64,000 nucleotides of DNA from Myrmaecium sp. VS I D KN 1 (lineage: Eukaryota; Ascomycota; Dothideomycetes; Valsariales; Valsariaceae): NCBI GenBank assembly GCA_019775845.1, contig JADQAV010000018.1, positions 565,044-629,043 of the forward strand, read 5' to 3'. Positions 30,506-42,991 of the stretch are shown here, piece by piece. The stretch's first letter is position 1. Each line of letters starts with the position of its first letter. Below the pieces are notes generated by a model. It saw only the letters and a program-made list of their open reading frames with translations. It had not been told where the DNA came from and did not search any database. Both the position numbers and the translations under genes were made by a program.

Positions 30506-33500
30506 TTACTGCAACATCCCCTCCAAGCTCTCTCCCAGGATCTCCTCAATCCGCTTGATCCATTTCAAAGTCTCCTGCTCCACCTGCTCGTCATCGTCTT
30601 CCTGCAACTCGCTGATGAACGGCAACATCTCCGGCAACAGACCCAGCCAGTCTTCGCCCAGGCGTTCCGTGAGCTCTCTCTCGCACTTGACAGCCGCCAA
30701 ACGGGTGGCTGCTGAATCAGACCGCATGAGCTTGAGTAAAGCGCCGTTGAGATCTTTGTGTTGTTCGGTGGAGGCGGCAGCGGCTGCGAGAGCAGTAATT
30801 GTGGGAATGACATTGGCAACGACCATTTCCTTGTCCGACACAGTGAGTTGATGGAGAAGGGAGGGGAAGATAGCAGAGAAGTGTGAAGGGGATTGCCAGA
30901 AATCTAAATGCAAGTTAGCTTCATCAACTCGAACCCACGAACCCAGAAGGCGGGATGCTCTGTGATACTTACCATCTTGGTCATGCTCAAAGCTCTTCTC
31001 GAGCGCTTTCAGAACGGCCTTGCACAGCGTCTGAGAATACTCGTCTTTTGGTGCGACCTTGCTAAGGAGTTCAGAGGCATGCTCAACGAGGTAACTGGAG
31101 TAACTGGTGACAATCGACTTGAGACGATCGAAGAACGTCTGCAAGAACAGGTAGAGAGACGTGGCCCGCAACATACGGCTTTTCGAGTCGGATGCCGGAA
31201 GTCCCTTTGCTGCCCAATCGACAAGGCGGATGAAGAAGGGTCGGAATGTCGCGTCGTTCAACTTCATCGTCATCGCAATGGCGGCTTCATCAACGAGATG
31301 CTCAAGCTCTTCGACTGCGGGCCCATCGACATCCGCGCGAATGCGGCGCAAGTCGAACGCGTGGAGGAAAATGTTGTACAGGGTGTGAGTGTTCTTGAGG
31401 ATCGCGGACTTTGGTCGGCTGGTAACCGCAAGATGAAGAAGTTCCAGATGCTGACGAGTAGCTTCATGACCCTTGACGGTAGCGCTCTCCCACGTCTTCT
31501 CAATTGCAGAGAAGCAGGGCTTGGCCTCTGGCTGCTTCGCAACAAGCTGGAAGAACTGCTCGCGACTATCGTCCTCATCGGTACTTAGATCCTCGGCTGC
31601 AGCGGATTGGTGAGACAGTTCCAGAGCTGTCTCAAGGTAGTTGCCAGAAAATATGAAAGGAACTCGTTCCAACAACGAACAGAGAAGGGAGTAGACAGCA
31701 TTATGGAGCTGAGGCTTGTCGCCGAACCTGATGCTTTCATCCAAGTAGGAAAACGCCTTGGGCATGACCTGCGGCAAGAGGGGAATGAAGTTGTCTTGGA
31801 GGATCTCCACGATAGACGCCAGGCAGAGAAGAGACATAACGCGGAGGCGGTCATCGCTGCTTCCAAGTGTCTGTGCTCCCGCCACCACAGCAGCTGAAGC
31901 TTCAACGGCAGCCGTGGCCTTCTTGCCGAAACGTTCCGAGATCTGATCAATGCAAGTAACTGCGACATGCTTGAGAATGACATCAGACGATGTCTGGAGG
32001 ATAGCATTGACGCGAGGCAAGAAATTGAGAAGGGCAAGAGCAGACTTCCCATCGCCCTGCTTGACAGCGCGAACCTGGATGGTGATAGCTTTCAGAGCAA
32101 CACGACGAACCTCAGCGCTCGATTCATCCACCAACAGGGTTTCAACCGATTGAATAAGCTCCACAGTAGGCAGGAGCTTGAGCGCGCTGGAAAGGACAGC
32201 GCTGCAGGCATTGTATAGACCTTCACGTTCCTTCAGCCGCTGGGAAAGCTGAATGATCTTCTCCACGAGGCTGGTGAAATGGGACTTCAACGACGAGGCC
32301 TCCGCGCTCTCATGACGAAGTACTTTGCTGATGCGGAACCGCAGCTTAGTATCATCCAGAAGACCGGCCAAGCACGAGATGAGGTTCAACAGAGTACGTT
32401 CGACCTGCGACTCGTCCTTCTCATCCAAGCTGAACAAGGCCTCTGAGATCTTCCTTCTGGATTTGGGCTGGAGCGCATCTTCGACGAGATCGAGGTACCT
32501 CCGGGCAGTCGTAAGTGAAGTAGTGGCATCGAAAAATCCCAGAAGAGCGGACACGAATTGCTTAGCGCCACTATCCGTGGGATACTTGTCAACAAGCATG
32601 GCGACAATGGCGAACAGCGAGTCATCTGGTCCAAGAGTTTTCGCAAGTTGTTCAAACAACCCAAGCCTGCGATGGAGCGGGATGTGCTCAAAGGCTGCAG
32701 TGAAGCTTAGCAGAAGCTTGTCAACTCCAACAGCAACGTTCCGGTTCTGCTTTCGCAGAGAAGCAGCAAGCGGAGGGACCACACGGGATATCGTTTGGTC
32801 AATGACGTGAGCAGAATAATCATCGCTCTGACGGAGAAGCGAAGAACCCATGAAGGTGAAGATTGGCATGACGCTGTGCAGGACAAGTTCGGGCATCCAG
32901 GCGGCGAGGCTGGATATTAGAAGGAGCGCGGAGTTCTGGACTTGCGGGTTGTCGGTATTGCGTACGCAGTCGACGAGGAGATCAGCCCTGATAACAGAGA
33001 TATCCACCTCACTAGCATTAGTATCCTTCAACTTGTCGACGATGGAAAGTAACGACCCGATAATGAGACCTTGCAAGTACACAAGGTTGGTTTTAGTCTG
33101 AGTAGCATGCTTTTGAACTTCATCCAGCAGGTGGAAAAGCCCCCGGAGAAGATCTGGGTGATTCTCAGGCTCGGAGCCCTCAACAAGCTCCAGAACCAAG
33201 GTGAGTCTGCGAAGAGCCACGGAGGCTTGATGCGAGTCGATCAACACACCACTCTCCCGACTCGACCTTCTCCTGCGCTTCGCCGCTGGGGGCCCATCAG
33301 ACATCTTGGTGACACTGGGCACAGACTCAACAAAATGGACGAGAACGTCCGAGGGAAGCCTGACAGATTGAAGAATATCCATCGCGTTTCCCTGGCGGTC
33401 TAGTGAGTGAGTTTCTTCCGTGTCTTCGAGGGACAGATCCAGAAGGAAATTCGCTATAGCCAAGCGGGTTTCGCCCCTTAGAGAAGGCCAGATTGCCTTG

Positions 33501-35979
33501 ATGCGGTCGAAAGCAGCCTGTTGCATGCCTTCGCGACCTGCGGGTGCATCCTGACTGATAATCTCCTTCAACAACTGGACGCCTTCAGGGTCCTTCGCTT
33601 GGATGACACTGAAGTGTTGGCGATCAGCCTCCTTCAAATCGATGTTCTGGAGGCTGAACGTCGTAGAGAGGCTATTCGCAGGCTGAGAACACCACTCGCG
33701 AACAGCCGGCAACAGAACAGAGACACGAGACGCTGATCCAGACTTTCCTATTCCGGAAAGCATCGAGAGAAGCCTTAGGCGCATCGATAGCAAGGGTGTG
33801 GACACCGCATGCCCGGCGAGAAACGTGAATATTGCGGAACGGAGGGAAGACTTAAGCTCCACAGGAGCCTTCTGCCCTGGATGAGCGGATTTGGGCCCAT
33901 TCAAGGCAAGCTCAATGACTTCAGTGATGTGAGTAGAGTCCAGAATACATTCCTCCAACGAGGGAATCAAGGCCGTCAAAAGCTTCGAGCTTTCCTCCGC
34001 ACCGAGCCACTTTATGCGAGCCGACTTATAGAGATCTTTCTCTCCCCAGAGAATCGCACTCTTCCTATTAGAATTGTTCTGCAGACGATTCAGCTGGACT
34101 ATGCACTCCGCGGCGGCCCTTCGGACGTTTGCAGAGGCGTCAGACAGTGAACAAAGCAGGAATGGAACCAGAGCTTGAAGATCGACGCCGTCTGGCTTTG
34201 TAGATGTCAACAAACGCAATAATGATTGCAAAGCTGAGGTTCGCGCAAGGGTGGGGCACTGCCCGCAGCACATGCGCAAGTAGAAACTTATGTAGGTCGG
34301 TTTGCTGAACGCTTGATCCTTAGCGAGCACAGGAACAGAAGAGAAACGCTCCATGTCAGAGTGGGATGCCAGAGCAAGTAGATACACCCGTAGTACTTGC
34401 TCGAAAATGGCATCCTTCGGGTCGGAGAGGAAGGAATGCTGGATGGGTCCTGAAGGCAGAGTTTCCAGTGCTGCATCCACAGAAGGCTCATCCTCAGTCG
34501 GCGCATCAGCCATCTCTATGTCGTTATCTGTCTTCACCACCACGACGTCTTGGGCCGGCTTGATGATAGTCTGAAGTTTTAATTCAAGCAAGTCTAGGTC
34601 AACTGTTTGCTCTTCAAGCGCATTGTGGAGTAGCTTGGAAGCCTGTGGTGATTCTCCAAGCGCGGTTATGAGTTTGGAAATCTGGGTTCGCACTTCAAGT
34701 ACCGACGGGTCGATGGCATCGACCTGCTTGAAGAGGCGCTTCAACACGTGGTTAGCCTGTCGAGTCTCCAGAATTCCGGACTCGAGAAGCTGCAGGACAT
34801 GATCGCCATTGGAGCCGGACTGTGGATCCTTGAGCTTATTGATGTAAGCCAAAGCACAACCAGCGGCCAACCTGTCCGCACGACATTCGCTGTTGATAAG
34901 CAACACTTTTGAAGTCAGGTCGTCAATTCTCAATAACCGCCTCTGAACAGACTTCGGAAGTTTCAGCTCTTCGCGCTCCTGGGCAATGACAGCCAGACAG
35001 ACCAAACAACCATCCAAAGTCTCGTTACTGTAGCTGCCTGCGACGGCCTCCATCAAGCCGCTGAGAACCTTTTCCTCTAGCGCACCTTTCGAGACCAGAA
35101 CAGTTATGATCATGTAACAGCCTAACACGACTTCAGGGACATCCTTGAACGTTAAGCCTTCGTTGAGTACCGGCAAAATTCGAAGCAATAGGTCTTCTTC
35201 GCGTTGTCGCTGGATATTCCCTCGCCCCGAGCGGGTGTTTTCCAGCATGCCGTCAATGGCCTGTGTGGTCGTGCTGGCCCAGAAAGATAGTAGGTTTGTC
35301 GCATGGTAACGATCCTTCAGAACCTTCATAACGTACTGTTGGATAGCGGCAAAGAAGGAAGGTGTGTGAATTGCTGTGTAGACAATGGTCTGTCTTGGAG
35401 GGTTTGCAAGTGATGAGATGTACGGGTGAAGGAAGCGGAAAGCATGAGGAACTTGCGCCGGGAGTATGGAGAGCAGGGTTGGAAATATCGGCGTCGCATG
35501 GTAGGGAAGGAAGGTAAGAATCGTGGATTCCGTATTGTACTCATGTATGCTGTGGTGAGAATCCGTTAGCTTCTATGTACTCAAGATTGTCGCATGTCTT
35601 ACCGAAAGCGCCTGACCAGCCATTCTACTGCCTTCACGGCCGGTTTCAGCAGCAGTCGGGATCCAACAAGACCGAGGAACTTCTCCAGTACGATGTCCAA
35701 CTGCTGGTTCTCCATTTTTGTCATCTGGGTTCGATCTTCATCTTTGCTCTGCTCGCTAAACAAGTTCTTCGCAAACGCAGCGAAACGGCCATCGAGCGCG
35801 CAGAGCTCCTCAAAACCCTCATGGCAGATTTGATAAATGGTGTTGAAATCCTGATTCGCAGCTACTCTGGGCTCAAAAAGCAGAGACTTTCCATGCGCCT
35901 GCTTTTGCGCCTTCAGGTCGAGTTGGTGGGTGCTTGTGGCGGCAATGGCCGCGAGCTGCTTCTGGAGTGAAGAACTCAT
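30506..35979 (-). CDS. UTP10: UTP10, U3 snoRNP (SSU processome) HEAT-repeat protein
   Basis: Three exons on the minus strand: 35979-35603, 35549-30973 and 30903-30506 (introns 53 and 69 bases), total 5352 bases, 1783 residues, the normal size for fungal Utp10/HEATR1. The first join gives LVRRFRIHEYNTE, a conserved N-terminal block; the second, inside the BP28-type C-terminal region, joins FEHDQD to DFWQSP. The whole protein is alpha-helical HEAT-like repeats. The ending FISELQEDDDEQVEQETL and then WIKRIEEILGESLEGMLQ is highly typical of the family. Utp10 belongs to the t-UTP/UtpA subcomplex that binds early pre-rRNA in the nucleolus and is needed for 18S production. The 69-base intron has no stop in the reading frame, so unspliced mRNA would still code a longer protein. 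It shares a 507-base promoter region with NRDE2. Confidence 0.95.
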
Positions 35980-36486
35980 GTTGGACTGGGGTTGATCGGT
36001 TCCGGATGAGGACTCCTATCCATGGAGTAGCCGGCCTTCCGAGAAACTGGGGGTAAGAAGATTGTCCGTTTGATGTTGCTCAAGCGTAATAGAGCCCTCG
36101 CAAGTTCGGCATGGCCTTTCAAAGCTTCAAAAAATTAAAGACGCCAAGAAAAGCACCGACCATGTTTGTCGGCGATTAGGGACCACCGACCGCAAACCTC
36201 CGCGACTGCTCCGCATTCCCGGTATAACGTCGCTTCTCTGCAGATGCGAAGATCAATCAACATAATACTCCCTCTGCACCCCCATCTGAAGGGTCCGGTG
36301 AGCTAGCCTGTCCATCTGGAGGAGACGCAACATATGCTTCTGTCCACTTGAATACTTGGTACCTCCTGATATGTGAATGAGGGAGCTATCATCTCGATCC
36401 GCGACGTCGTCCTTTGATTGATTTTCGCATCTTCGGAGTAGGTCATTGCCTCTCAGTCCGCGTCTCATCACTGACTTGAGCTCCAT
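35980..36486. promoter_or_regulatory. Shared divergent promoter UTP10/NRDE2
   Basis: 507 bases separate the two start codons, which face away from each other, so both promoters lie here. No TATA box is obvious, as is usual for housekeeping genes. Confidence 0.6.
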
Positions 36487-39400
36487 ATGGACGCTTCGAA
36501 GCCTACTGTTCCCAAGTTCTCCAGCTTTCGGCCGAAGACATCCCAGAAGCCAGCTTCAGAGGTCGATCGCTGCGTGCAACCCGAGGGCTCCAATCAGCAC
36601 CGGAAAAAGCGTCATCGTTCTCATAGTCCCGACAATAGGCACCACCTCAAGTCCTCTGGAAAGGAATATGGAACAGGTTCGCGATCGCCGAAAAGGAGGG
36701 CTCGGGATGGCGAGGGAGTCATAGACAGAGAAAGCCATCGACACCGACGCAGACTGAAACACAAGTCTGATAGGAAGCCACGAGAGCTGGACGATAACCA
36801 GCAGGCACTTGCTTCTGGACCGTCCTTTCCTGCGCCCATTATCATTCCATGGGAACAAGAGGAAGACGCTTGGGTCATCGATCGCAAAGGAGACCCGAAG
36901 AACCTGACCTACGGAGGTATCCACCGGTACAGCATTCCTCATCACCGCCGCTATGGCTATGGTCACATACTTGGCTTGCCAAGGTATCTCAAAATCGACA
37001 GAAATCTGTCTAGTGAAAAAGAGGTTGTCATAGTTGATGAGAGGCGTAATCAGCGCTGGGAGCGGCTTCTGGCCAAGAAGTCTTCGAAGCTAAAAGACAT
37101 ACCGTCTGTTCAAATCATCAAATCCGGGTTGGTGCAGTCGACGTCAGATTATGCATCCGATTTCATCCCATTATCCGACCACGCTAAAAGATCACGCGAT
37201 TCTGCTTCACCCGTTTCCGAGTCCGGTGATGTCAACTACAGATCTATTGAAGGAAAGGCTAAGCCGAATTATCAACCAAGCGACCCTGATATCGAAGTCA
37301 TTTCTGAATCAGAGCCCCAGGACGCCCTTCAAGATGAAGACCGTCGTATCCAGCAACAGAATACCGAACTGACGAGACGCACACATCTAAACCCAACTGA
37401 TGTATCAGCATGGATGGCGCTAATCGACCATCAAGAGATGATGTTGCGTCTGGGAAGTAGGCATAAATCCGGGGATCTTACCACCTCAGAGGAGCGGAAC
37501 CTCGCCAATGTGAGAATCTCCGTCTTTGAGAAAGCTTTGAAGAATGTCGAGGACGCGACCGGTCGGCAACAATTGCTCCTGGGGATGTTGAATGAAGGCA
37601 ACAAGATATGGCATTCTGAAGAAGCCAATAAGCAATGGCAGACGGCATTAAAAGAATTTTCAACCGCGATCGATATTTGGAGAAAATACTTGGATTTCAT
37701 ACAAACGAATTTTCTCGAGTTCACCTATCAAAGCTGCATCTCCATGTTCAAGTCCTGCTTGGGCATGCTCAGGTCGTCTTCCCAGACTGCCACAGCAACG
37801 AGTGATCCGCAAGCATTAGAAGATATCCAATGTTACATGCTTCTGCGACTGTCAAGCATGATGGAGGAAGCTGGCTACCAAGAGCTCGCACTGGCAATCT
37901 GGCAAGCGCTGATGGAGTATCATATCTTTCGACCGTCTGCCCTCCGAGAAGATGATTTATTGTCGGCCTTCGAGGAGTACTGGGACAGTGAAGCCCCTCG
38001 TATCGGTGAACCGGGAGCGAAGGGCTGGAAAAATAATCTTGCTGCTGGATCATTCGACCGCGACCCAGCTGTTATCCGTATCGAGGCCCTTATTGATGCC
38101 GATGATCCACTGTCCAGCTTCGCCAATTCAGAACGCCGATTAGTGGAAGGATTTTCCATGCCTGGTCGTTTGATGGATCATGGAGGAGAAGATGACGTCT
38201 TCCACGTCGTTCTTAGTGCAGACGTGAAGGAAATCCTCGAACTCTTGCCCAACATAAGTTCCCCTACTACGCTGGTAGATGCTTTCTTGTGCTTTGCCCA
38301 ACTGCCACCGCTTCAATCCGCGAAAGTTCGATCTCATGCTTTATGGTGGTCAGATCCATTTCTTCGGTCCGCTCAATTCCGGTTTGACGGCACGCTTCCA
38401 GAACCAGGCGCAATAATGCCGCAGTGCCAACTGACTCCTGAAGTCCTCTTTAGCACTTTGTTTGCGGATAACTCCAGTCGGCTGCCTACAGAGTTTCTTC
38501 GTTGTTGCCTGAGACAGCTCGCTGTCGAGATTGTGGATGACTCTGTCGCTGAGTACTATCTCGCTTTTGAAAGCAATTACTACCCTGACAATGCTGCGAA
38601 ACAAGCTAAGTCCTTCTTGGAGAGGCGATCAACAAGCCTTCGTCTTTATAACGCTTACAGCCTGATCGAAATTGGTCAAGGCAATATCAAGCGGGCTCTC
38701 ACCGCAATCTCGAAGATTCTTAGCATGAGTAATTCCCTTACCGAAACTGCACAGAAGGATAAGGTGCTGCTTTGGCGAACGTGGGTGTGGCAGGCTTTGG
38801 AATCCGGAGACCAGGCCACCGCTATGCACCGTCTTATCGAGATTGTGTCTGACAAACCTAAGCCCTATGCTCCTGAGGGTTGGATGATATCAGATGTGTC
38901 TCCTGCCACTGTGCTCTCTGTCAGTACGACTCTCGCAGATCTTCGGGACTTCAATTTCTCCAACAACTGTCCCAAATACGCTGTTTATGCGGCTGAACTT
39001 CTCACTCTATTTTCCTACCTCCGCAATTCCTTTTCAATCTCTGCTGCAATCTCTGCGTTTTCTGAAACCTCTGTACGTTTGGCCACCTACAAACTCACGG
39101 GCAGCGCGTCGGATGAGCTCCACCATCAACTCTTTACTCAGCTTCTAATTCAGCACACCAAACACAATATGCCGTATGCGCCTTCGCTCATTCGACAACC
39201 TATCGAGTCTTCTATCCGTCTCTTCCCACAGAACACGATCCTTCTCTCTGCCTATGCAGAACTAGAGTCCCGCTTCCGCATCGATGACAGGGTACGAAGC
39301 ATCATGCGGGAAGTGGCTCGTCATCAGTCATCAGGATCCGGAACCCACAGAAACACATTAATTCCGCATTTCTTTACCATCGCGCATGAGCTGAAGCTTC

Positions 39401-39885
39401 ACTTTCATGACCCTCTTGGCGATGGAAGTGCTAGTGCAGGACGTACCCCATACACCTTACGTGCCGCATTCGAAGCTGCCATTCGGGATGTACCACATTC
39501 GTCCGCACTTTGGCGTGCCTACGTTCAGTTCGAACTCTATCGGACGCAACAAGTCAAAGGCAAGAAAGAAAGGCAAAATGAAGCCCAGAGAGCGAAGTCG
39601 GTTTTCTTGCGCGGTTTAGTTAAGCTACCCTGGTGCAAATCTTTCATGATGCTCGGTGTCGAAGAGCCGGAGTTGAGAACAGCGTTGGGGATGGTGGAGG
39701 TTGGGCGGGTGCTGAAGGCGATGCAGGAGAAAGGCATGAGGATTTATACGAATTTAGATACTGTAATCGAGATGTTGGAAAAACGGGTTGGGGAGGTTGG
39801 AAGATTCAACGAAGCAAGTGAAGCAGACAAACTGGGAAGCTTTGGGACGAGGTTACCATTGCAAAGGATCAAAGTAGATAGGTAA
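36487..39885 (+). CDS. NRDE-2 family protein
   Basis: Intronless, 1132 residues. The first 120 residues are disordered, basic and Ser/His/Arg-rich (HRKKRHRSHSPDNRHH-like). Then comes the conserved NRDE-2 entry motif with the tyrosine-rich YSIPHHRRYGYGHILGLP (about residues 150-167) and the helical half-a-TPR (HAT/TPR-like) repeats starting near NPTDVSAWMALIDHQE (about residues 301-316). The family includes C. elegans NRDE-2 (nuclear RNAi), human NRDE2 (partner of the exosome-linked helicase MTR4) and fission yeast Nrl1 (spliceosome and R-loop control). In this fungus a nuclear RNA surveillance or splicing role is the best inference. The start ATG is the first in frame and opens MDASKPTVPKFSSFRP, a usual family start. 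Confidence 0.93.
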   Translation: MDASKPTVPKFSSFRPKTSQKPASEVDRCVQPEGSNQHRKKRHRSHSPDNRHHLKSSGKEYGTGSRSPKRRARDGEGVIDRESHRHRRRLKHKSDRKPRELDDNQQALASGPSFPAPIIIPWEQEEDAWVIDRKGDPKNLTYGGIHRYSIPHHRRYGYGHILGLPRYLKIDRNLSSEKEVVIVDERRNQRWERLLAKKSSKLKDIPSVQIIKSGLVQSTSDYASDFIPLSDHAKRSRDSASPVSESGDVNYRSIEGKAKPNYQPSDPDIEVISESEPQDALQDEDRRIQQQNTELTRRTHLNPTDVSAWMALIDHQEMMLRLGSRHKSGDLTTSEERNLANVRISVFEKALKNVEDATGRQQLLLGMLNEGNKIWHSEEANKQWQTALKEFSTAIDIWRKYLDFIQTNFLEFTYQSCISMFKSCLGMLRSSSQTATATSDPQALEDIQCYMLLRLSSMMEEAGYQELALAIWQALMEYHIFRPSALREDDLLSAFEEYWDSEAPRIGEPGAKGWKNNLAAGSFDRDPAVIRIEALIDADDPLSSFANSERRLVEGFSMPGRLMDHGGEDDVFHVVLSADVKEILELLPNISSPTTLVDAFLCFAQLPPLQSAKVRSHALWWSDPFLRSAQFRFDGTLPEPGAIMPQCQLTPEVLFSTLFADNSSRLPTEFLRCCLRQLAVEIVDDSVAEYYLAFESNYYPDNAAKQAKSFLERRSTSLRLYNAYSLIEIGQGNIKRALTAISKILSMSNSLTETAQKDKVLLWRTWVWQALESGDQATAMHRLIEIVSDKPKPYAPEGWMISDVSPATVLSVSTTLADLRDFNFSNNCPKYAVYAAELLTLFSYLRNSFSISAAISAFSETSVRLATYKLTGSASDELHHQLFTQLLIQHTKHNMPYAPSLIRQPIESSIRLFPQNTILLSAYAELESRFRIDDRVRSIMREVARHQSSGSGTHRNTLIPHFFTIAHELKLHFHDPLGDGSASAGRTPYTLRAAFEAAIRDVPHSSALWRAYVQFELYRTQQVKGKKERQNEAQRAKSVFLRGLVKLPWCKSFMMLGVEEPELRTALGMVEVGRVLKAMQEKGMRIYTNLDTVIEMLEKRVGEVGRFNEASEADKLGSFGTRLPLQRIKVDR

Positions 39886-40185
39886 CCAGCAGTCATTTGG
39901 CGTAGACATGTCGACTGCCGGTAATCCAGAACTCGTATTCACCATTCTTGACGGATTCATCAACTTCCGTGTATAGCGTATAACTAAGTACCTTAAGCTT
40001 TGTGTACTTATCTTGGGTAAGGTACGGTAGTAGGTAGAGGATGGTTTGATTGTCGGGGCTGTCAGACGCGTTCAAGGAGTAATTTCCACGCGATCGCGAA
40101 TTCACGTGACCGCATCGTAACAGGTTTCTTGACCTGTCGCCATCCTCGCATTCCCAGCGTTGTAGCGGTCTCGACAGTCTGTAAT
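39886..40185. promoter_or_regulatory. Spacer and promoter upstream of RDH54
   Basis: 300 bases between two plus-strand genes. It holds the end of NRDE2 and the leader of RDH54. Nothing else seen. Confidence 0.5.
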
Positions 40186-42991
40186 ATGCTCAATAAACCG
40201 TTCAAGCCACTGACTATTGTCCGGAAGCCCGCCGACTCTGAACCTCCCACGAAAAGACAGCGTATTGACCCTCCTTCTGACGAAAGCCTCGGAGCATCAA
40301 CCGAGGCAAAGCTCCATGATGTCCCTCGACCCTCCTTGAAACCCGCTCAAAGAAAGCCGCTCCTGCAAGTCAAGAGTTCGGTCACCGCTGAACAATCCAA
40401 CAAAGCTGACGACAGCGGAAATGAAACTTATTATAACGTCCTCTGGTAAGAGCTACCGCCGATTGCATTTGCCAATACACCCCTTAACATGATGTAGGCG
40501 CAAGTTTACGACAAAAAAGAACAAAACGTGGGATGGTGATGGAGTGTTATGCCTCACGGGCGGATACGCCCATCTCCAGGATATTTCCGGCAAGCCCATG
40601 GGGAAGACAATATGCAACATTCCTCTTCTCCCAGGATCGAGTCTCTCTGTCGGCGGCAAGGACGTCGAGGTGGAGTCGATCATACCAAAACAGGAATACC
40701 TAGCTGGGAGGCCTTTCCTGAATACGCTGAAGAGACCTACTGTCCAGGAGCTAGATGATGCCATCAGACCGACCCTCAAGGCTCAGATGAAGCAGGCCAA
40801 GTTGGAAGAGAAGCAAGTCGACAAGGTCAATATCACCGCGCCCGCCACGAAGGTCTCTTCCAACCAGTTTAAGACGCCATTGCTTTCAACTACTGTTATG
40901 CCGAAGCCCAGCAATGCCACGAAGCCTCAACCACGCCATGATCCGGATGCCGATGGTGCTTTGGTCATGAAACGCCTGCCTCAAGCGCCAAAGGGTAAGC
41001 AGACGGTGGACGTCGTGGTCGATCCGATCTTGTGCAAGCATCTTCGTGAGCACCAGAGGGAGGGTGTGAAGTTTATGTACGAGTGCGTGATGGGACTCCG
41101 CGCGTATGGAGGAGAAGGGGCTATCCTCGCCGACGAGATGGGCTTGGGAAAGACCCTCCAAACCATCGCTCTCCTCTGGACATTGATGAAGCAGAACCCG
41201 ATATACGGCGAATCCCCCGTTGTGAAGAAGGCAATGATTGTATGCCCCGTGTCACTCATGAACAACTGGAAGAAAGAGTTTCGTAAATGGCTAGGGAACG
41301 AGAGAATAGGAGTGCTCGTTGCCGATGACAAAAGGACTCGCGTAACGGATTTCACGAAGGGCAAGGCTTACAGTGTTATGATCATTGGCTACGAGAGATT
41401 GCGAACTGTGCAGGATGAGCTCCAAAAGGGACACGGGATCGACATTGTCGTCTGCGATGAGGGTCACAGACTCAAAACAGCGAAGAACAAAGCCGCTGCC
41501 GCCATCAAATCCCTTAGCACCGAACGTCGGATTGTACTGACAGGTACACCGATGCAGAACGACTTGAACGAATTCTTCGTCATGACGGATTTCGTCAACC
41601 CCGGCTTCCTTGGGAAGTATAACACCTTCAAGCGGGAATTCGAGACGCCTATCCTACGGAGTCGTCAACCGGACGCAACGGCAAAGGACATGGAGAAAGG
41701 GAAAGCACGGGAGGAAGAACTCGCATCACTGACTAGTCAGTTTATGCTTCGGCGTACAGCTGACGTTCTCTCCAAATACCTTCCTCCCAAAACCGAGACT
41801 GTTCTCTTCTGCAAACCGACCGCCGCCCAGGCCTCTGTTTATCGCAACGTCATCTCATCTCCGGTCTTCAACGCCGCCCTCGGCAGCACGCAAACCGCCC
41901 TTCAGCTCATTAATGTGCTCAAGAAGGTCTGCAACAGTCCATCACTCTTGCGATCCAAAGTCGACGAGACGCCCAGCGACATGCTGCAAGCCCTCACTTC
42001 AAGTATCAAGCCCTCCGTCTTATCCTCTTCCGGCTCCAGCAGTAAAATCCGCGTGCTGGACGCACTTCTGCACCACATCCGCAGCACAACCTCTGAGAAA
42101 GTCATCATTGTGTCCAACTATACTTCCACGCTCGATATCCTCGGCCAGCTTCTGACCTCCCTTTCCTACCCTTTCCTTCGTCTTGACGGTAGTATCGCCG
42201 ATGGCCGGAAGCGCCAGAACGTCGTGGACCGCTTCAACAACAGTCCCGCCTCGTCTTGCTTTGCGCTCCTGCTCTCAGCCAAAGCCGGCGGCGTGGGCCT
42301 CAACCTCATTGGTGCCAGTCGTCTGGTTTTGTTTGATTCGGATTGGAATCCCGCCACAGATCTACAGGCCATGGCGCGCATTCACCGTGACGGCCAGAAG
42401 ATGCGATGTTATATCTACCGGCTGCTCGTCAAGGGTGCATTGGACGAGAAGATCTACCAACGTCAAGTGGTCAAGCTAGGCCTGGCTGATGCGGTGGTGG
42501 ATGGGAGTTCAAAGACCGGCGGAGGCGGCATGAGTTTCTCGAAGGAGGAGCTCCGTGATTTATTCAGTTTAGATGAGAGCGAGGGGTGTCAAACGCACGA
42601 ACTGTTGGGCTGTCCTTGTCAGGGGAAGGGGAAGGCCGTAGATTCGGAAGCGGCACCTCCAATGGTGGAAGAAGAGGACGAAGATGATGATGAACTGCCG
42701 GAATTAGGGTCCATGAAGGGTCTGAGGCCTGCAAGTGAAGTGGACTTCGAAAGAATGGAGAAAGAAGAGGAGGAAAAAAGAGCGGGGAAGGCCCAGATGC
42801 GGATGAAAGCGCTATGGGCTTACGATCATGTCGATGTGGGTTATGTGGGAGAGCTGGCAAGAAAGAGAGATGACGATGTTGAGGAGGACAGCACTGCCCC
42901 GGAGGATCTGGTTGACGATACATGTTTGCTAGACATGCTGTTGGAGGATGGATGTCCCGTGAGGTATATCTTCACTAGGACGACGCAATGA
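40186..42991 (+). CDS. RDH54: RDH54/TID1-like Swi2/Snf2 recombination ATPase
   Basis: Two exons, 40186-40445 and 40498-42991 (52-base intron, donor GTAAGA), total 2754 bases, 917 residues. The start MLNKPFKPL and the join at NVLWRKFTTKKNKTWDGDG are typical of Rdh54. The Snf2 core has Walker A DEMGLGKT (Lys305), Walker B DEGH (Asp407-His410), LTGTPMQNDLNEF (motif III), AKAGGVGLNLIGAS (motif V) and RIHRDGQ (motif VI). The C-terminal part has a SFSKEELRDLFSL helix and a Cys-His cluster (CQTHELLGCPCQG), then an acidic stretch. The family displaces Rad51/Dmc1 from DNA and aids strand invasion in recombination repair and meiosis. RAD54 itself is a close alternative, but the N-terminal GGYAHLQD block speaks for RDH54. 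Confidence 0.88.
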
